Below are positions 45,859 to 54,079 of a stretch of 64,000 bases of DNA, one piece after another (within the stretch, counting starts at the first letter, position 1; each line of letters opens with the position of its first letter). A model generated the notes under the pieces. That model had not been told where the DNA came from and searched no databases. It saw nothing but the letters and a program-made list of their open reading frames with translations. Location: positions 7,068,001-7,132,000 of the forward strand of contig NZ_CP146022.1 of NCBI RefSeq assembly GCF_036967205.1, given 5' to 3'. A program made the translations under genes and the position numbers. Source of the DNA: Streptomyces sp. Q6 (lineage in GTDB: Bacteria > Actinomycetota > Actinomycetes > Streptomycetales > Streptomycetaceae).

Positions 45859-47115
45859 CTACTTGAAGGGAATCGGGTCGTAGCACTTGAACGGTGACGA
45901 CACCCGGTACGACCCGCCCTTGAGCTGCACGAGGGCCCCGCAGCCGAACGACTCCCGCTGCCCGCGCGGCAGTTCACGGTCGCCGACCATCGTCCCCTTG
46001 TCGGAGAATCCGTCCGCCGCGGCCTGGAAGGACTTCACCGTGAGCTCCTCGCCCGCCTTGTCGGCGATGGCGAGGAACAGGTCGGCACTCATGTATCCGG
46101 TCATCATGTGCATGTTGAGCGGGACATCCTTGCCGCCCGCGGCCTTCTTGATGTCCGCCTTGAACTGCTCCATGTCCGGTGTCTTCGACTCGAACGGAGC
46201 GAAGGAGAGCAGCACCTGCACCCCGTCGAGCGCCTGCTTCGTCGCGCTCTTGGCGAGCAGCCCCGGGTCGTAGTCGGTCGGATCGGTCAGCACACCCTTG
46301 AACCCGGTGCGCTTGACGGCCGTGAACAGGCCGATGTTGTACGGGGTCTGCATGACGGACACGACCACGTCGGGCGCCTTGCCGCCGTCGCTGCGCAGCA
46401 GTTCCTTCGTGTACGCGGACCAGTCGCTCGGCACGGACGTCGCGGGCACGGAGGCCTTGGCGTACGTCACCTTGTAGCCGGCGGAGGCGAACGACTGCTT
46501 GTAGGTGCGGATGGCGAAGGTGCCCGCGTCGTTGTCGTTGGCGAGGATCGCGACCGACTTGCCCTGCGAGCCGTCCGTGACGTTCTTGAGCCCCTCCGGC
46601 CAGGTCTGCGAGATGGTGCCGCCGGGCATCGGCACCATGCAGCCGCCGTATCCGTAGATGTACGTCGGGCCGCAGAACGACGGCAGCGTGCCCCAGCCGA
46701 ACGTCGGCACCGCCTGCTTCTGGAGGAAGTCCGCCCCGGAGAACGTCACCGAGCTCATCGGCGCGATCGCGAACACCTTGTCCTGCTGGACGAGTTTGCG
46801 GGCCGCGGCCAGGTTCTTCGCCGGGTCCTGCCCGTCGTCCTCCGCGCCCAGGTAGTCGATCTTCCGGCCGTTGACGCCGCCCTCGGCGTTGGCGCGGTCG
46901 AAGCGGGCCCGCGCGCCCAGGTCGGTGTCCTTCTTGCTGTATCCGCTCGCCGTGGTCATGGAGACGATGCCGCCGACCTTGATCGAGTCGTCGGTCACGC
47001 CGCGGACCGAACTTCCCTTGTTGGAAGGTGAGTTGTCGGTGGCCGTGGAGTTGCAGGCGGTGGCGAGCAGGAGCGCCGCCACGGTGGCGGTGATGGCGCG
47101 GATCGGTCGCGACAC
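45859..47115 (-). CDS. HAAT-type ABC substrate-binding lipoprotein
   Basis: A 418-residue type I periplasmic-binding-fold lipoprotein with lipobox LLATAC (Cys21). The mature part begins with SIKVGGIVSMTTASGYSKKD and has LVQQDKVFAIAPMSSVTFSG, as in LivJ/amide-urea binders of the Peripla_BP_6 family. Four further cysteines (SFCGPTYIYGYGGC and FGCGALVQ with FKCYDP) suggest two disulfides. It is the first gene of the transporter operon 47115-42416, and an operator-like repeat pair lies upstream. Confidence 0.9.
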   Translation of the reverse strand: MSRPIRAITATVAALLLATACNSTATDNSPSNKGSSVRGVTDDSIKVGGIVSMTTASGYSKKDTDLGARARFDRANAEGGVNGRKIDYLGAEDDGQDPAKNLAAARKLVQQDKVFAIAPMSSVTFSGADFLQKQAVPTFGWGTLPSFCGPTYIYGYGGCMVPMPGGTISQTWPEGLKNVTDGSQGKSVAILANDNDAGTFAIRTYKQSFASAGYKVTYAKASVPATSVPSDWSAYTKELLRSDGGKAPDVVVSVMQTPYNIGLFTAVKRTGFKGVLTDPTDYDPGLLAKSATKQALDGVQVLLSFAPFESKTPDMEQFKADIKKAAGGKDVPLNMHMMTGYMSADLFLAIADKAGEELTVKSFQAAADGFSDKGTMVGDRELPRGQRESFGCGALVQLKGGSYRVSSPFKCYDPIPFK

Positions 47116-47160
47116 GGTCGGGCCCCCTCCGTCGAAGTGAGGGTGATTCTGTGTGCGACC

Positions 47161-47206
47161 TGACGAACCGTCAATAACTGACGCATCGGTAATTGATGAA
47201 CCGTCA
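47161..47206. promoter_or_regulatory. Paired operator-like sites before the HAAT transporter operon
   Basis: TGACGAACCGTCA (47161-47173, 5-bp arms around AAC) and TGATGAACCGTCA (47194-47206, one change) in the same orientation, starting exactly 33 bases apart, about three helical turns. They lie 46-91 bases upstream of the binding-protein start and look like a TetR-type double operator. Confidence 0.6.
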
Positions 47207-47236
47207 GAAACCGCGCCCGTGCCGGAGCGAGGGACC

Positions 47237-49063
47237 TCAGGGCCCGTAGAGCGCGTCCACCTCCGCCGAGTACGCCGCCTCGATCGCCTTCCGCTTCAGC
47301 TTCAGGGACGGCGTGAGCAGCCCGTGCTCCTCGGTGAACTGGTGGGCCAGGATGCGGAACGTACGGATCGACTCCGCCTGCGAGACCAGCGTGTTGGCGG
47401 CCACCACCGCGCGGCGCACCTCCATCTCCAGATCCGGGTCGCGCACCAGGTCGGCCGGGTTCATCAGCTGCTTGCCGCGCATGCCGAGCCAGTGCGCGAC
47501 GGCCTCCGAGTCGAGGGTGACGAGCGCCGCGATGTACGGGCGGTCGTTGCCGACCACGATGCACTGCGCGACCAGCGGATGATCGCGGACCCGCTCCTCC
47601 AGTTGCTGCGGCGAGACGCTCTTGCCGCCGGACGTCACCAGGATCTCCTTCTTGCGCCCGGTGATCGTGAGATAGCCGTCCTCGTCGAGCGCGCCCAGGT
47701 CGCCGGTGGCGAGCCAGCCGTCGTGCAGGGTGGCGTCGGTGGCCTTCGGGTCGTTGAGATAGCCCTGGAAGACGTTGTCGCCGTACAGCCACACCTCGCC
47801 GTCGTCCGCGATGTGCACCGACGTGCCGGGGATCGCCTTGCCGACCGTGCCGTAGCGGGTCTGCTCGGGCGGGTTCGCGGTGGCGGCGGCCGTCGACTCG
47901 GTCAGCCCGTAGCCCTCGTAGATCGCGACGCCCGCTCCGGCGAAGAACAGGCCGAGCCGCCGGTCCATACCACTGCCGCCGGACATCGCCTGGCGCACCT
48001 TGCCGCCCATCGCCTCGCGCACCTTCGAGTACACGAGCTTGTCGAAGAGCGAGTGCTGCATGCGCAGCGACGCGGACGGTCCGGGTCCCGTGCCGAACGC
48101 CTTCGCCTCCTGGGCGTCCGCGTACTTCACCGCGCACTCCACGGCCTTGTCGAAGGGGCCCGCCCTGCCGTCGTTCTCGGCCTTCCGGCGGGCCGCGTTG
48201 AAGACCTTCTCGAAGATGTACGGCACCGCGAGGATGAACGTCGGCCGGAACGCCTGGAGGTCGGGCAGCAGCGCCGCCGCGTTGAGCTGCGGCTGGTGGG
48301 CCAGCTTCACTCCGCCGCGCACCGCCGCCACCTGCACCATCCGCCCGAAGACATGGGCCAGCGGCAGGAAGAGCAGCGTCGACGCCTCGTGGTCGCGCTT
48401 GGAGGAGAACACCGGCGCCCAGCGCGTCACCATCGTGTCGGCCTCGAACATGAAGTTCGCGTGTGTGATCACGCAGCCCTTGGGGCGGCCCGTCGTGCCG
48501 GAGGTGTAGATGACCGTGGCGACGGACTCCGGGGTGACCGCGCGGCGGTGCCGGTGGACCGTCTCGTCGTCGACGTGCGTGCCGGCCCGGGTGACCTCGT
48601 CGACCGCGCCGCCGTCCAACTGCCACAGCCGGCGCAGATGGGGCAGCCGGTCGATGACCGTGGCCACCGTCATCGCGTGGTCCTCGTGCTCCACGATCGC
48701 GGCCGACACCTGGGCGTCGTAGAGCATCCAGAAGACCTGCTCGGCGGACGACGTGGGATAGATCGGGACGACCTGGGCGCCCACGGTCCACAGCGCGAAG
48801 TCGAACAGCGTCCACTCGTAGCGCGTACGGGACATGATCGCGACGCGGTCGCCGAACCGGATGCCCTCGGCGAGCAGGCCCTTGGCGAGCGCCAGGACCT
48901 CGTCGCGGAACTGGGCCGACGTGACGTCCTGCCAGCGGTCCTGTCGGTCCTTGCGCCCGAAGGCGATGTGGTCGGGATCCTCCAGGGCATGGTCGAAGAC
49001 GGCGTCGGCCAGGCCGCCCACCGGCGGCGCCGTCACCAGTGGGGGGTTGGTGAACTCGCGCAA
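47237..49063 (-). CDS. Long-chain acyl-CoA synthetase (AMP-binding)
   Basis: A 608-residue adenylate-forming enzyme that activates fatty acids with ATP and CoA. Motifs: YTSGTTGRPKG (P-loop), IYEGYGLTESTAAAT, and GWLATGDLGALDEDGYLTITGRKKE (A8 region). Initiation at TTG 49063 is preferred because AAGGAG lies eight bases upstream and MREFTNPPLV is the expected N-terminus; the only longer option is ATG 49192 with a shadow-like composition. It lies just upstream of the HAAT transporter on the same strand, each unit with its own operator-like repeat. A role in fatty acid or branched acyl uptake and activation is an inference. Confidence 0.9.
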   Translation of the reverse strand: MREFTNPPLVTAPPVGGLADAVFDHALEDPDHIAFGRKDRQDRWQDVTSAQFRDEVLALAKGLLAEGIRFGDRVAIMSRTRYEWTLFDFALWTVGAQVVPIYPTSSAEQVFWMLYDAQVSAAIVEHEDHAMTVATVIDRLPHLRRLWQLDGGAVDEVTRAGTHVDDETVHRHRRAVTPESVATVIYTSGTTGRPKGCVITHANFMFEADTMVTRWAPVFSSKRDHEASTLLFLPLAHVFGRMVQVAAVRGGVKLAHQPQLNAAALLPDLQAFRPTFILAVPYIFEKVFNAARRKAENDGRAGPFDKAVECAVKYADAQEAKAFGTGPGPSASLRMQHSLFDKLVYSKVREAMGGKVRQAMSGGSGMDRRLGLFFAGAGVAIYEGYGLTESTAAATANPPEQTRYGTVGKAIPGTSVHIADDGEVWLYGDNVFQGYLNDPKATDATLHDGWLATGDLGALDEDGYLTITGRKKEILVTSGGKSVSPQQLEERVRDHPLVAQCIVVGNDRPYIAALVTLDSEAVAHWLGMRGKQLMNPADLVRDPDLEMEVRRAVVAANTLVSQAESIRTFRILAHQFTEEHGLLTPSLKLKRKAIEAAYSAEVDALYGP

Positions 49064-49214
49064 AGTTGCTCCTTGTGGCGCTGCTCCGCACAGCGTCGGT
49101 GACGGTACCCGACCGGGCGTCCCGGCGGGAGGGGGTTCAACTCGCCGGTAGCGCGCGGAATATGCACAGGTCAGCCGTTTAAATGCGGCCACAAGGGAAG
49201 CGGCGGGACAGAAT

Positions 49215-49232
49215 ACTTACGCTTCAGTAAGT
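49215..49232. promoter_or_regulatory. Operator-like inverted repeat before the acyl-CoA synthetase gene
   Basis: ACTTAC-GCTTCA-GTAAGT, perfect 6-bp arms, A/T-rich for this genome, 152 bases before the TTG start. It resembles TetR-class sites upstream of actinobacterial fatty-acid genes in form only. Confidence 0.5.
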
Positions 49233-49511
49233 TTCGGTGGCGTAATCTCCCACCGCTCTTCACTCTTCCTTGCCGGTGTGTCGTTCGTCTCCACGGAATC
49301 TGTACGGGGAGGTCACCGCGGCGCGTCGACCAGATTTTTGGGCGGAGTGGTCGGTTCCGCAACGGGCGCCTGCGCGGACCGTACCAGGACGGGCACCGGG
49401 AAGCCCGCGACGAGCGCCACACGATCGGGCGCGACCGAGGCCGAGTTCATCGCCGTGTGCGAAGGCCGTGTGAAGGTCCCGCTCCGGGGGCCGCCTCGTA
49501 CGGGGGCGGAC

Positions 49512-49772
49512 GCGTTCTGGGGTGCCGCCGCCCGGGGAGTGCCGCGTTCCGGGGTGCCACTGCCTGGGGCGGACGTGTTCCGGGGTGCCGCCGCGCCCGA
49601 CGACTGCCGCGTTCCGGGGGTGCCACCGCCAGGGACGGACGGGCTCCGGGTCGCCGCCGCGCCCGACGACTGCCGCGTTCCGGGGTGCCACTGCCCGGCG
49701 GCGGACGCGTTCCGGGTGCTACCGCGCCCCGGAACGGACGCGCTTCAGGGCGTCGCCGCGCACGACGACTGC
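49512..49772. repeat. Minisatellite, about eight copies of a 31-34-bp unit
   Basis: Copies begin near 49512, 49544, 49575, 49609, 49641, 49675, 49707 and 49740 and share a core like GCGTTCCGGGGTGCC followed by a proline/arginine-coding G/C stretch. Two neighbouring units form a 66-bp higher-order repeat (49587 and 49653). The gene-free stretch 49233-49830 holds the array. Frames across it are open on both strands, but none looks like a conserved protein. Confidence 0.75.
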
Positions 49773-49830
49773 GTGCCCCGGTGTGCCCCGGCCCAGGCCG
49801 GCCGTCCGTCGCCCCTCCCGCGCACCGCGG

Positions 49831-50683
49831 TCACCGCAAGCGGTCGCCGCCCGCCAGGATCGCCTGTGCCAGCGCCCGCGCGGGCCCGCCCTCGTCCCGG
49901 CCCCCGATCCCCGCAGCACGAAGTCGACCTCCCCAGCTCCGGCAGGCCCACCCGGTCGGGGACCCGCACCAGCCCCGGCGGGACGAGTCCGCGGGAGTGC
50001 GCCATCACGCCGAGCCCGGCGCGCGCGGCCGCGATCAGCCCGTTCAGGGAGCCGCTCGTGCAGGCGATCCGCCAGGCCCGGCCGTGCCGCTCCAGGGCTT
50101 CCAGGGCCAGCGCGCGCGAGATCCCCGGGGGCGGGTACACGATCAGCGGCACCGGCCGCTCCGCGTCGAGCCGCAGCCGCTCGGACCCGATCCACACCAG
50201 CCGGTCGTGCCAGACGGACTCCCCGCGTGGATCCTCGGGGCGCCGCTTGGCGAGGACCAGGTCGAGCTTGCCCGCGTCCACCTGCTCGTGCAGCGTCCCG
50301 GACAGCTCGACCGTCAACTCCAGGTCCACTTCCGGGTGCTCGGCCCGGAACGCCTCCAGGATCTCCGGCAGCCGCGTGAGGACGAAGTCCTCCGACGCCC
50401 CGAACCGCAGCCGGCCGCGCAGCCGCGTCCCCGTGAAGAACGACGCGGCCTGCTCGTGCACCTCCAGGATCCGTCGCGCGAATCCGAGCATCGCCTCCCC
50501 GTCCTCCGTCAGGTCCACGGAGTGCGTGTCCCGCGTGAAGAGGGTGCGCCCGGCCGCGTCCTCCAGCCGCCGCACGTGCTGGCTCACCGTCGATTGCCGC
50601 AGGCCCAGGCGGCGCGCCGCCTGCGTGAAGCTCAGTGTCTGCGCGACGGCGAGGAACGTCCGCAACTGACCGGGGTCGTACAT
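49831..50683 (-). CDS. LysR-family regulator, C-terminus broken by two apparent frameshifts
   Basis: A LysR regulator of about 284 residues. The N-terminal winged helix (LRTFLAVAQTLSFTQAARRL) and substrate-binding domain are intact to LPELG. Two lost bases then disturb the end, one in the run 49931-49934 and one in 49901-49905. Restoring both gives GEVDFVLRGSGGRDEGGPA, then ALAQAILAGGDRLR and a stop at 49833-49831. As written, the frame instead runs on to 49745. ATG 50683 (MYDPGQLRTF) is the start. It is divergent from the transporter gene at 50829, its likely target, with palindromes between them. Confidence 0.85.
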
Positions 50684-50703
50684 GCTACCGACCCTACTCC
50701 CGC

Positions 50704-50761
50704 TCATCACGGAACACGATGACAGTCAGAACGGTATGCAGGATTCCCGATCACGGTGATC
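50704..50761. promoter_or_regulatory. LysR-type palindromes in the divergent intergenic region
   Basis: TCATC-N9-GATGA (50704-50722) and the 13-bp palindrome GATCACGGTGATC (50749-50761) lie between the LysR and transporter starts, spaced as an RBS/ABS pair might be. Probable LysR binding sites. Confidence 0.5.
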
Positions 50762-50828
50762 AAGAGGACGATGGAGAGGGCACGACACGCCATGACCCGA
50801 ACTGACAGCAATGAAGATCAAGGAACCA

Positions 50829-51920
50829 ATGAAACGCCTGAGCTGGCCGTCCTGGATGCCGATCGACCCGTACATCCTCGCGTTGATCGGAACCGTCGGC
50901 CTCGCCGCGCTCCTGCCGGCCCGCGGCACCGCCGCGGACGTCGCCTCCGGCGCCTCGACCACGGCCGTCGCCTTCCTCTTCTTCCTCTACGGGGCCCGCC
51001 TGTCCACGCGTGAGGCGATGGACGGACTGCGGCACTGGCGCCTGCACGTCACCGTTCTCGTCTGCACCTTCGTCCTGTTCCCGCTGCTCGGCCTCGCGGC
51101 CCGCGGCCTGGTCCCGGTGCTCCTGCCGCAGAACCTCTACGAGGGTCTGCTCTTCCTCACCCTCGTCCCGTCGACCATCCAGTCGTCGATCGCGTTCACG
51201 TCGATCGCGCGCGGCAACGTCCCGGCGGCGATCTGCGCGGGCTCCTTCTCCTCCCTCGCCGGCATCGTCCTGACCCCGCTGCTCGCGGCGGCGCTCCTCG
51301 GCAACAGCGGCGGCGGCTTCTCCGCGGACTCGCTCGTGAAGATCGTGCTGCAACTGCTGGTGCCGTTCGTGGCGGGTCAGTTGCTGCGCCGCTGGATCGG
51401 CGGCTTCATCGCGCGCCACAAGAAGATCCTCGGGTACGTGGACCGCGGCTCGATCCTGCTCGTCGTCTACACCGCGTTCAGCGAGGGCATGGTCCAGGGC
51501 ATCTGGCACCAGGTCAGCGCGGTCCGGCTCGCCGGGCTGCTCGTGGTCGAGGCCATGATCCTCGCGATCATGCTGGCGGCGACCTGGTACGGCGCCAAGG
51601 CGCTCGGCTTCGGCCGCGCGGACCGGATCGCGATCCAGTTCGCCGGTTCGAAGAAGTCCCTGGCGTCCGGGCTCCCCATGGCGAGCGTCCTGTTCGGCGC
51701 GCACGCCTCCCTCGCCGTGCTGCCGCTGATGCTCTTCCACCAGATGCAGCTGATGGTGTGCGCGGTCATCGCCAAGCGCCGCGCCAAGGACCCGCGGGAA
51801 CCCGAGGTCACTCAGGACCCGCAGACCTCGCAGGACCCGCAGACCTCGCGGGGCCAGCGGAGCGCGTCGGACCCGCAGCGCGCGGACCTCACGTACGAGG
51901 CCCAAGGCGCACGGTCATGA
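50829..51920 (+). CDS. Bile acid:sodium symporter-family transporter (YfeH-like)
   Basis: A 363-residue membrane protein with about ten predicted helices of the BASS/SBF-like superfamily. Landmarks include FLFFLYGARLSTREAMDGL, TLVPSTIQSSIAFTSIARGN and FAGSKKSLASGLPMA, which carry the crossing-helix motifs. ATG 50829 has AAGGA just upstream; ATG 50811 is an alternative. The tail is hydrophilic, with TQDPQTSQDPQTS repeats. A divergent LysR gene probably regulates it. Its last 32 bases overlap the 3' end of the convergent gene. The transported anion is unknown. Confidence 0.88.
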   Translation: MKRLSWPSWMPIDPYILALIGTVGLAALLPARGTAADVASGASTTAVAFLFFLYGARLSTREAMDGLRHWRLHVTVLVCTFVLFPLLGLAARGLVPVLLPQNLYEGLLFLTLVPSTIQSSIAFTSIARGNVPAAICAGSFSSLAGIVLTPLLAAALLGNSGGGFSADSLVKIVLQLLVPFVAGQLLRRWIGGFIARHKKILGYVDRGSILLVVYTAFSEGMVQGIWHQVSAVRLAGLLVVEAMILAIMLAATWYGAKALGFGRADRIAIQFAGSKKSLASGLPMASVLFGAHASLAVLPLMLFHQMQLMVCAVIAKRRAKDPREPEVTQDPQTSQDPQTSRGQRSASDPQRADLTYEAQGARS

Positions 51921-53160
51921 ACCGCGGTCGGTACAGCGCCACGTTCCGGCTGAGGTGCGCCTGCGCGGTGGCGGGCGTCGCGTCCAGCCAGTTGACGTCG
52001 TAGCTGAGCACCGTCCGCCCGTCCCCGCCCGCCGCCGGATGCGCCTGTGGGTTGTACGCGGCGACGGTGCCGTCGGGAAGCGCGGCCGTGAACGCCTTCG
52101 CGGGCCCGTGCCAGGGCCCCGTCGGTGAACACGCCCAGTACGAGACGACCTTCGTCAGCCCGGCCGTCCCCGCCGCCATCGTGAACAGGACGTACGTCCC
52201 CGCGTCCCGTACGACACTGAACGCGCTGCCCACACCGCGCCGCCGCCCGTCCCCGAGCACCGGCGCGGCCCGCTCCCCGGCGGCCTGCCACCGCTCGCCG
52301 TCCCAGTACTCCCAGGCCCGCACGTCGCCGAGGCGGCCGCGCGGCACCCGCGCCGCGTAGGCGCGGTGCACGGCGGCCTGGCCGTCGTCCCCGCCGAAGA
52401 CGTACGTCCAGGCGCCCTCGTCCACGGCGGTCGTCCCGAACAGCACCCGCCGCGCCGGGTCCCGCACCTGCCGCTGGTCGAGGACCTGCGTGATCCCTTC
52501 GAGCCGCAGGGACGGCAGCGCCAGGGTCGCGACCTCGGTCGCCGTCGGCACCCCGTAGATGTACGGGCCGCTGCCCGCGGACCTGGTCCACAGCAGCACG
52601 CGGACGACTCGCCGGTCCGAGCCGGGCGAACGTGCCTCCACGCGCGCGGCGACCGGCCATCGCCACTCGCCGACCCCCGTGTCCGGGAACAGGGGCGCGG
52701 CGACGGTCCGCTCGATGCGGCCCGAACGGTCCATCAGGACGGCCGAGTTGCGCACGAACGGCGCGCTCGTGTCCCGCCAGGCGTACGGCTGCCCGTCGAG
52801 GTTGGGCGGCGGATGCACGGCCCCGGTGTACGTGTCGGAGAACAGCCAGAGCACCCGCCCGTCCGGCAGCCGCACCGAGTGCGTCCCGTCGCCCCCCGTC
52901 CAGTCGTCGGTCCGGGTGGAGTCGTCCCCGTAGCGGGCGAAGGCCGAGGTGAGCGACGCGTCGGGGGACGAGCCGGTCACCGTACGGGCACGGCAGCGCG
53001 CGTCGGCCTCCCGGTCGGGGAGGGCGACGAACACCACCAGTCCGCAGGCCAGGGCGATGAGGAGGACGACGAGGGGCGTGGGGCGGCGCCGGTCGGCGGC
53101 CGCGCGGCGCGCCGCGGCCTGCGCCCACCGGCCCGCGCGCGAACGCTCACGTCCCTTCAC
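51889..53160 (-). CDS. Membrane-anchored propeller-like protein (DUF4185/DUF5005-like)
   Basis: A 423-residue protein. The N-terminus is arginine-rich, followed by one membrane helix (PLVVLLIALACGLVVFVAL, about residues 28-46) and a large extracellular part. Repeated strands such as LPDGRVLWLFSDTYTG, YIYGVPTATEVATLAL, AWTYVFGGDDGQ and TYVLFTMAAG suggest a five-bladed beta-propeller related to glycoside-hydrolase-like DUF4185/DUF5005 proteins. GTG 53160 is the likely start, without a strong ribosome site. The enzymatic activity is not evident. A LamG-domain remnant lies directly upstream, suggesting a former two-gene surface carbohydrate unit. Confidence 0.75.
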   Translation of the reverse strand: MKGRERSRAGRWAQAAARRAAADRRRPTPLVVLLIALACGLVVFVALPDREADARCRARTVTGSSPDASLTSAFARYGDDSTRTDDWTGGDGTHSVRLPDGRVLWLFSDTYTGAVHPPPNLDGQPYAWRDTSAPFVRNSAVLMDRSGRIERTVAAPLFPDTGVGEWRWPVAARVEARSPGSDRRVVRVLLWTRSAGSGPYIYGVPTATEVATLALPSLRLEGITQVLDQRQVRDPARRVLFGTTAVDEGAWTYVFGGDDGQAAVHRAYAARVPRGRLGDVRAWEYWDGERWQAAGERAAPVLGDGRRRGVGSAFSVVRDAGTYVLFTMAAGTAGLTKVVSYWACSPTGPWHGPAKAFTAALPDGTVAAYNPQAHPAAGGDGRTVLSYDVNWLDATPATAQAHLSRNVALYRPRFMTVRLGPRT

Positions 53161-53171
53161 GCGACGCGACG

Positions 53172-53562
53172 TTAACGCCCTCCGCGCACACGGTCCATGG
53201 GCAACCACACCACAGGCTTCCCACCGGAGGTGACCCGTACCTCGTCGATCGCCCCCGCGAAGAACGCGCGACCGTCCATCCGCGGCCCACACGCACCCCG
53301 AACGGCGCGTTCCGGCTCACCGAGCCCGGCACGTCCGCCGCGCCGCCGACGACGGCACGTCCACCGAGTGCGTCAACTGCCGCTGACCACGCCGGAGTTC
53401 CAGCTGGTGCAGGGATCCGTCGTTGTACGCGGACGCGCTGCGCACTGACACGATCCGCGGAGCCGCCGTCCCGTCCCGCACGGTGATGAGCCCCCTGATC
53501 CGGTGCGACGCGGGTTCGCCGCGCGCCCACACCTGAGGCCGCGTCGTCCCGATGCCACCCAT
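53172..53562 (-). pseudogene. Remnant of a LamG (concanavalin-type) domain protein
   Basis: Three pieces in three frames form one LamG C-terminus: VSVRSASAYNDGSLHQLELR, then RAVVGGAADVPGSVSRNAPF, then MDGRAFFAGAIDEVRVTSGG ending at TAA 53174-53172. The first join, near 53350-53365, could be loss of one copy of a GGAC repeat. The second, at 53280-53281, lacks one G. The N-terminal part of the domain and a start codon are missing. Unlike the other broken genes here, truncation plus two breaks points to real decay. It lies 11 bases upstream of the propeller gene. Confidence 0.6.
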
Positions 53563-53617
53563 CACGGCAGCCGAGATTTCATGGGGAAGTCCAATGAATT
53601 CTGGGTACGCTGGCGCC

Positions 53618-54073
53618 ATGCCCACCCCACCCTCCGGTCCCACCGCGCCGGCCACCATCCGTGACCTGCCCAGCTGGCTCCTGGGCCGGGCCGCCGCGCG
53701 GGGCCGCGCCCTCGTCGCGGACGCGCTCGCCGAGCAGGGCCTCAAGATGTGGCACCACGTGGTCCTCGGCGCGGTCGCCGACCTTCAGCCCGTCGCGCAG
53801 GCCGACCTCGTCCGCACCGTCCAGCTCGACCCCAAGGACATGGTCGGCGTGCTGAACGACCTTCAGGCGGCGGGCCTCGTCGAGCGCGCCCCCGACCCCA
53901 AGGACCGGCGCAAGAACGCGGTGACCATCACCGAGGAAGGCGCTCGCCTCGTCGAGACCTGCGCCCGCGTGGCGCGCGCCGCCAACGACGAACTCCTCGC
54001 CCCGCTCGCCCCGGACGAACGCGACCGGTTCCTGGAGATGCTCCGCCGCGTGGCGGAGCTCCCCGCCGACTGA
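53618..54073 (+). CDS. MarR-family regulator
   Basis: A 151-residue winged-helix regulator (LLGRAAARGRALVADALAEQ, then KMWHHVVLGAVADLQPVAQAD and the wing PDPKDRRKNAVTITEEG). ATG 53618 gives the normal family length. TTCAT...ATGAA half-sites around 53577-53598 could form an autoregulatory operator. It is convergent with fdhD, with six bases between stops. The ligand is unknown. Confidence 0.88.
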   Translation: MPTPPSGPTAPATIRDLPSWLLGRAAARGRALVADALAEQGLKMWHHVVLGAVADLQPVAQADLVRTVQLDPKDMVGVLNDLQAAGLVERAPDPKDRRKNAVTITEEGARLVETCARVARAANDELLAPLAPDERDRFLEMLRRVAELPAD

Positions 54074-54079
54074 GGCCCG

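Noticed and set aside
49260-49691. 143-codon minus-strand frame across the minisatellite with NAAVVGRGG repeats
   Set aside because: Repeated peptide is a by-product of the DNA repeat; no plausible ribosome site or domain, and competing frames are equally open.
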